A stretch of DNA of 8,693 bases from UBA4658 sp002405485 (GTDB taxonomy: Bacteria; Planctomycetota; Phycisphaerae; Phycisphaerales; UBA1924), in the NCBI GenBank assembly GCA_036823255.1, contig DAISGC010000118.1:1-8693 (forward strand), written 5' to 3'. Shown one piece after another: positions 7,212-8,693 of this stretch; within the stretch, counting starts at the first letter, position 1, and every line of letters starts with the position of its first letter. A program made the position numbers and the translations under genes. A model generated the notes under the pieces. It was given only the letters and a program-made list of their open reading frames with translations, was not told the DNA's origin and ran no database searches.

Positions 7212-7238
7212 GCCGCCCGGCCTCAGATCGAGGGCGGC
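7212..7238 (+). terminator. GC-only hairpin after the pseudopilin gene, candidate terminator
   Basis: GCCGCCC (7212-7218) and GGGCGGC (7232-7238) form a perfect 7-bp GC stem with a 13-base loop, extendable by one T-G wobble. It starts 18 bases after the TGA at 7192-7194. There is no following T-run, so termination by it alone is unproven. It may separate this gene from the one at 7333. Confidence 0.4.
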
Positions 7239-7318
7239 GAGCAGTGGGGGATCGATCATCGGGGACGGGATCACGGTGCGCGGCTCGCAGCCGCCGAGTC
7301 AGTCAGGCAACCCGCTCG

Positions 7319-7332
7319 AAGGAGATGTTCGG
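7319..7332 (+). promoter_or_regulatory. Strong Shine-Dalgarno that fixes the start at 7333
   Basis: AAGGAG (7319-7324) lies 8 bases before the ATG at 7333. It is the only textbook ribosome binding site in the window that precedes a usable start. It favours 7333 over the ATG at 7325, which overlaps the spacer in another frame and yields no recognisable protein. Confidence 0.85.
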
Positions 7333-8693
7333 ATGCGTGTGCGTAGTTCCCTTGCGTTGCTCATCGCCCTGGCCTGCGCCGGCACCGCGATGGGCCAGAC
7401 CCAGATCGCCCGATGGTCGTTCAACGGCGTCTCGCCCTCGCTCAGCTCCGACAACGGGCTGGGCACCTCCAGCGTCCTCGGCGGGCTCACCCAGCTCTTC
7501 GATGGCGGCAGCCCGAACGACGCGGTCGCCAACAACCAGTCGATGCGCCTCCAGCAGTTCTCGGGCACGGCGCCCAGCGGCTCGCAGGGCGCCCAGTTCA
7601 ACGTCTCCACCGTGGGCTTCAACACCGTCACCGTCACCTGGGACCAGCGCCACTCCAACAGCGCCAGCCGCTTCACCCAGTTCTCCTACTCCATCGACGG
7701 CTCCACCTTCATCACCGCCGGACTGCCCGACAACGGCCTGCTGAGCTACTCCTTCGGCGATAGCTGGGCGCTCGCCCGCACCGTGGATCTTTCGACGATC
7801 CCCGGCGTGAACAACAACCCGAACTTCCGCTTCCGGCTCACCGCCGTGCACGACCCCAGCACCGGCGCCTATGCCGCCGCCGCCGACGGCTCGACGTTCG
7901 CGAGCAGCTCCACCGGCGGCTGGCGTCTGGATCTGGTGACGGTCTCGGGCATCGCCCCCCAGCCGACCAATCCGCTCGTCAACCCCAGCGCCGAACCCGC
8001 CGCCGTCTGTGCCGCGGGCGGATCGTTCGTGATCTCGGCGCTGGTCACCCCCGGTCTCAATCCGGACTCGACCGGACTGGCCGTCACCGCCAATCTGTCG
8101 GCCCTGGGCGGTTCATCCGCCCTCGCGCTGCTGGACAACGGCATCGCCCCCGACGCGGTTGCCGGGGACAACGTCTTCACCGCCTCGGCGACCGTGGGCG
8201 CTCAGTCCCCCGGTCCCAAGTCGATCCCCGTCACCGCGACCGACGCGCAGCTCCGCTCGGCCAGCGGCTCCACAAGCGTCACCGCCGTCGCCTGCGGCGG
8301 CCCAAGCGCCGCCCAGGTTGTCATCAGCCAGATCTACGGCGGGGGCTCCAACCTCGGCCCTCCCATCGCCCCGCTCAACGCCGACTATGTTGAGCTCTTC
8401 AACCGTTCCGCCCAGACCGTGAACCTCTCCGGCTGGAGCGTGCAGTACGCCGGCCCAACCGCCGCCGGCGGATTCGACAGCACCAGCGATCAGGTCCTGC
8501 TCAGCGGCTCGATCAAGCCCGGGCAATACCTGCTCGTCCGCTTCAAGGACGCCGGCAACACCGGCGCCGACATCCCCACCCCGGACTTCTCCACTCCTCC
8601 AGGCGTCGGCGGCATCGGCAACACCGGCGGGCGCGTCGCGCTGGTCCGCTCCCCCGTGCTCCTCGGCACGAACTGCGCCGACCCAAGCGTCGA
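7333..8693 (+). CDS. Secreted protein with anchor-X-like and lamin-tail domains (3' end outside window)
   Basis: The frame is open from the ATG at 7333 to the window edge: 453 complete codons, with no stop reached. The N-terminus is a signal peptide (MRVRSSLALLIALACAGTAMG) with cleavage probably after G21. Residues about 22-213 form a beta-rich domain I cannot name (RWSFNG near the start, TVTVTWDQRHSNSASRFTQF in the middle). Residues about 217-319 resemble a choice-of-anchor-X-type Ig-like domain with DNGIAPDAVAGDNVFT (268-283), bracketed by C226 and C321. From about 328 a lamin-tail (LTD) domain begins: VVISQIYGGGSN, then DYVELFNRS, NLSGWSVQYAG, LLSGSIKPGQYLLVRF and IGNTGGRVALVRS. Secreted bacterial LTD proteins are often followed by an endonuclease/exonuclease/phosphatase domain (ExeM/NucH-like), so an extracellular nuclease or phosphoesterase is plausible. 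The catalytic part would lie beyond the window. The gene follows the pseudopilin gene after 138 bases and a possible terminator, so it may be a separate unit. Confidence 0.82.
   Translation, partial: MRVRSSLALLIALACAGTAMGQTQIARWSFNGVSPSLSSDNGLGTSSVLGGLTQLFDGGSPNDAVANNQSMRLQQFSGTAPSGSQGAQFNVSTVGFNTVTVTWDQRHSNSASRFTQFSYSIDGSTFITAGLPDNGLLSYSFGDSWALARTVDLSTIPGVNNNPNFRFRLTAVHDPSTGAYAAAADGSTFASSSTGGWRLDLVTVSGIAPQPTNPLVNPSAEPAAVCAAGGSFVISALVTPGLNPDSTGLAVTANLSALGGSSALALLDNGIAPDAVAGDNVFTASATVGAQSPGPKSIPVTATDAQLRSASGSTSVTAVACGGPSAAQVVISQIYGGGSNLGPPIAPLNADYVELFNRSAQTVNLSGWSVQYAGPTAAGGFDSTSDQVLLSGSIKPGQYLLVRFKDAGNTGADIPTPDFSTPPGVGGIGNTGGRVALVRSPVLLGTNCADPSV

Noticed and set aside
7232..7317. Possible riboswitch or structured leader before the LTD gene
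   Set aside because: Only a bulged GGCGG/CCGCC pairing across a long loop was found, and no conserved riboswitch core was recognised.
6812..7744. Open frame overlapping the pseudopilin and LTD genes
   Set aside because: The translation is Ser/Pro/Arg/Ala-rich without a domain, and both overlapping frames have strong family evidence.
7303..7851. Minus-strand open frame opposite the start of the LTD gene
   Set aside because: It is a shadow of the plus-strand gene, with no domain and no ribosome site.
1..8693. CRISPR array, tRNA, rRNA, insertion sequence or prophage
   Set aside because: No regularly spaced long repeats, cloverleaf sequence, transposase or integrase motifs, or phage genes were seen on either strand.

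Overview
The window is a high-GC stretch of bacterial chromosome that most likely comes from a planctomycete of the class Phycisphaerae. That placement is an inference from gene content: a secreted multidomain protein ends in a two-loop dockerin-like module bracketed by two cysteines, a stand-alone pseudopilin-like protein carries a variant H-X9-DG motif, and there is a secreted protein with a lamin-tail domain. All three are typical of that lineage, but no marker gene settles the taxonomy.

Layout, left to right. Bases 1-546 (+) encode the C-terminal end of a ClpB-type disaggregase, cut by the window edge. It has about 36 extra residues between sensor 1 and the arginine finger. Its stop codon lies inside a bulged 11-bp hairpin (537-580) that separates it from a convergent gene. 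Bases 635-4339 (-) encode a 1,234-residue secreted protein with two pectate-lyase-like beta-helices, a LamG-like domain, a PKD/Ig-like domain, a beta-sandwich and a C-terminal dockerin-like module. A 302-base gap holding three 10-bp phased GGCC repeats separates it from the gene at 4642-5925 (-), a secreted protein of the 'esterase-like activity of phytase' family. A 297-base divergent gap carries a 16-bp inverted repeat at its exact midpoint. Bases 6223-7194 (+) encode a pseudopilin-like protein. After a 138-base gap with a GC-only hairpin, a new secreted gene begins at 7333 (+) behind a strong Shine-Dalgarno sequence and runs off the right edge; it carries a C-terminal lamin-tail domain.

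Apart from ClpB, every gene product is predicted to be exported or anchored at the cell surface. A reasonable reading is an extracellular polymer and phosphate scavenging locus: a polysaccharide-active or polysaccharide-binding beta-helix protein, a phytase-like esterase, and a possible extracellular nuclease whose catalytic part would lie beyond the window. Co-regulation of these genes is inferred from layout only. No RNA genes, CRISPR arrays, insertion sequences or phage genes were seen.
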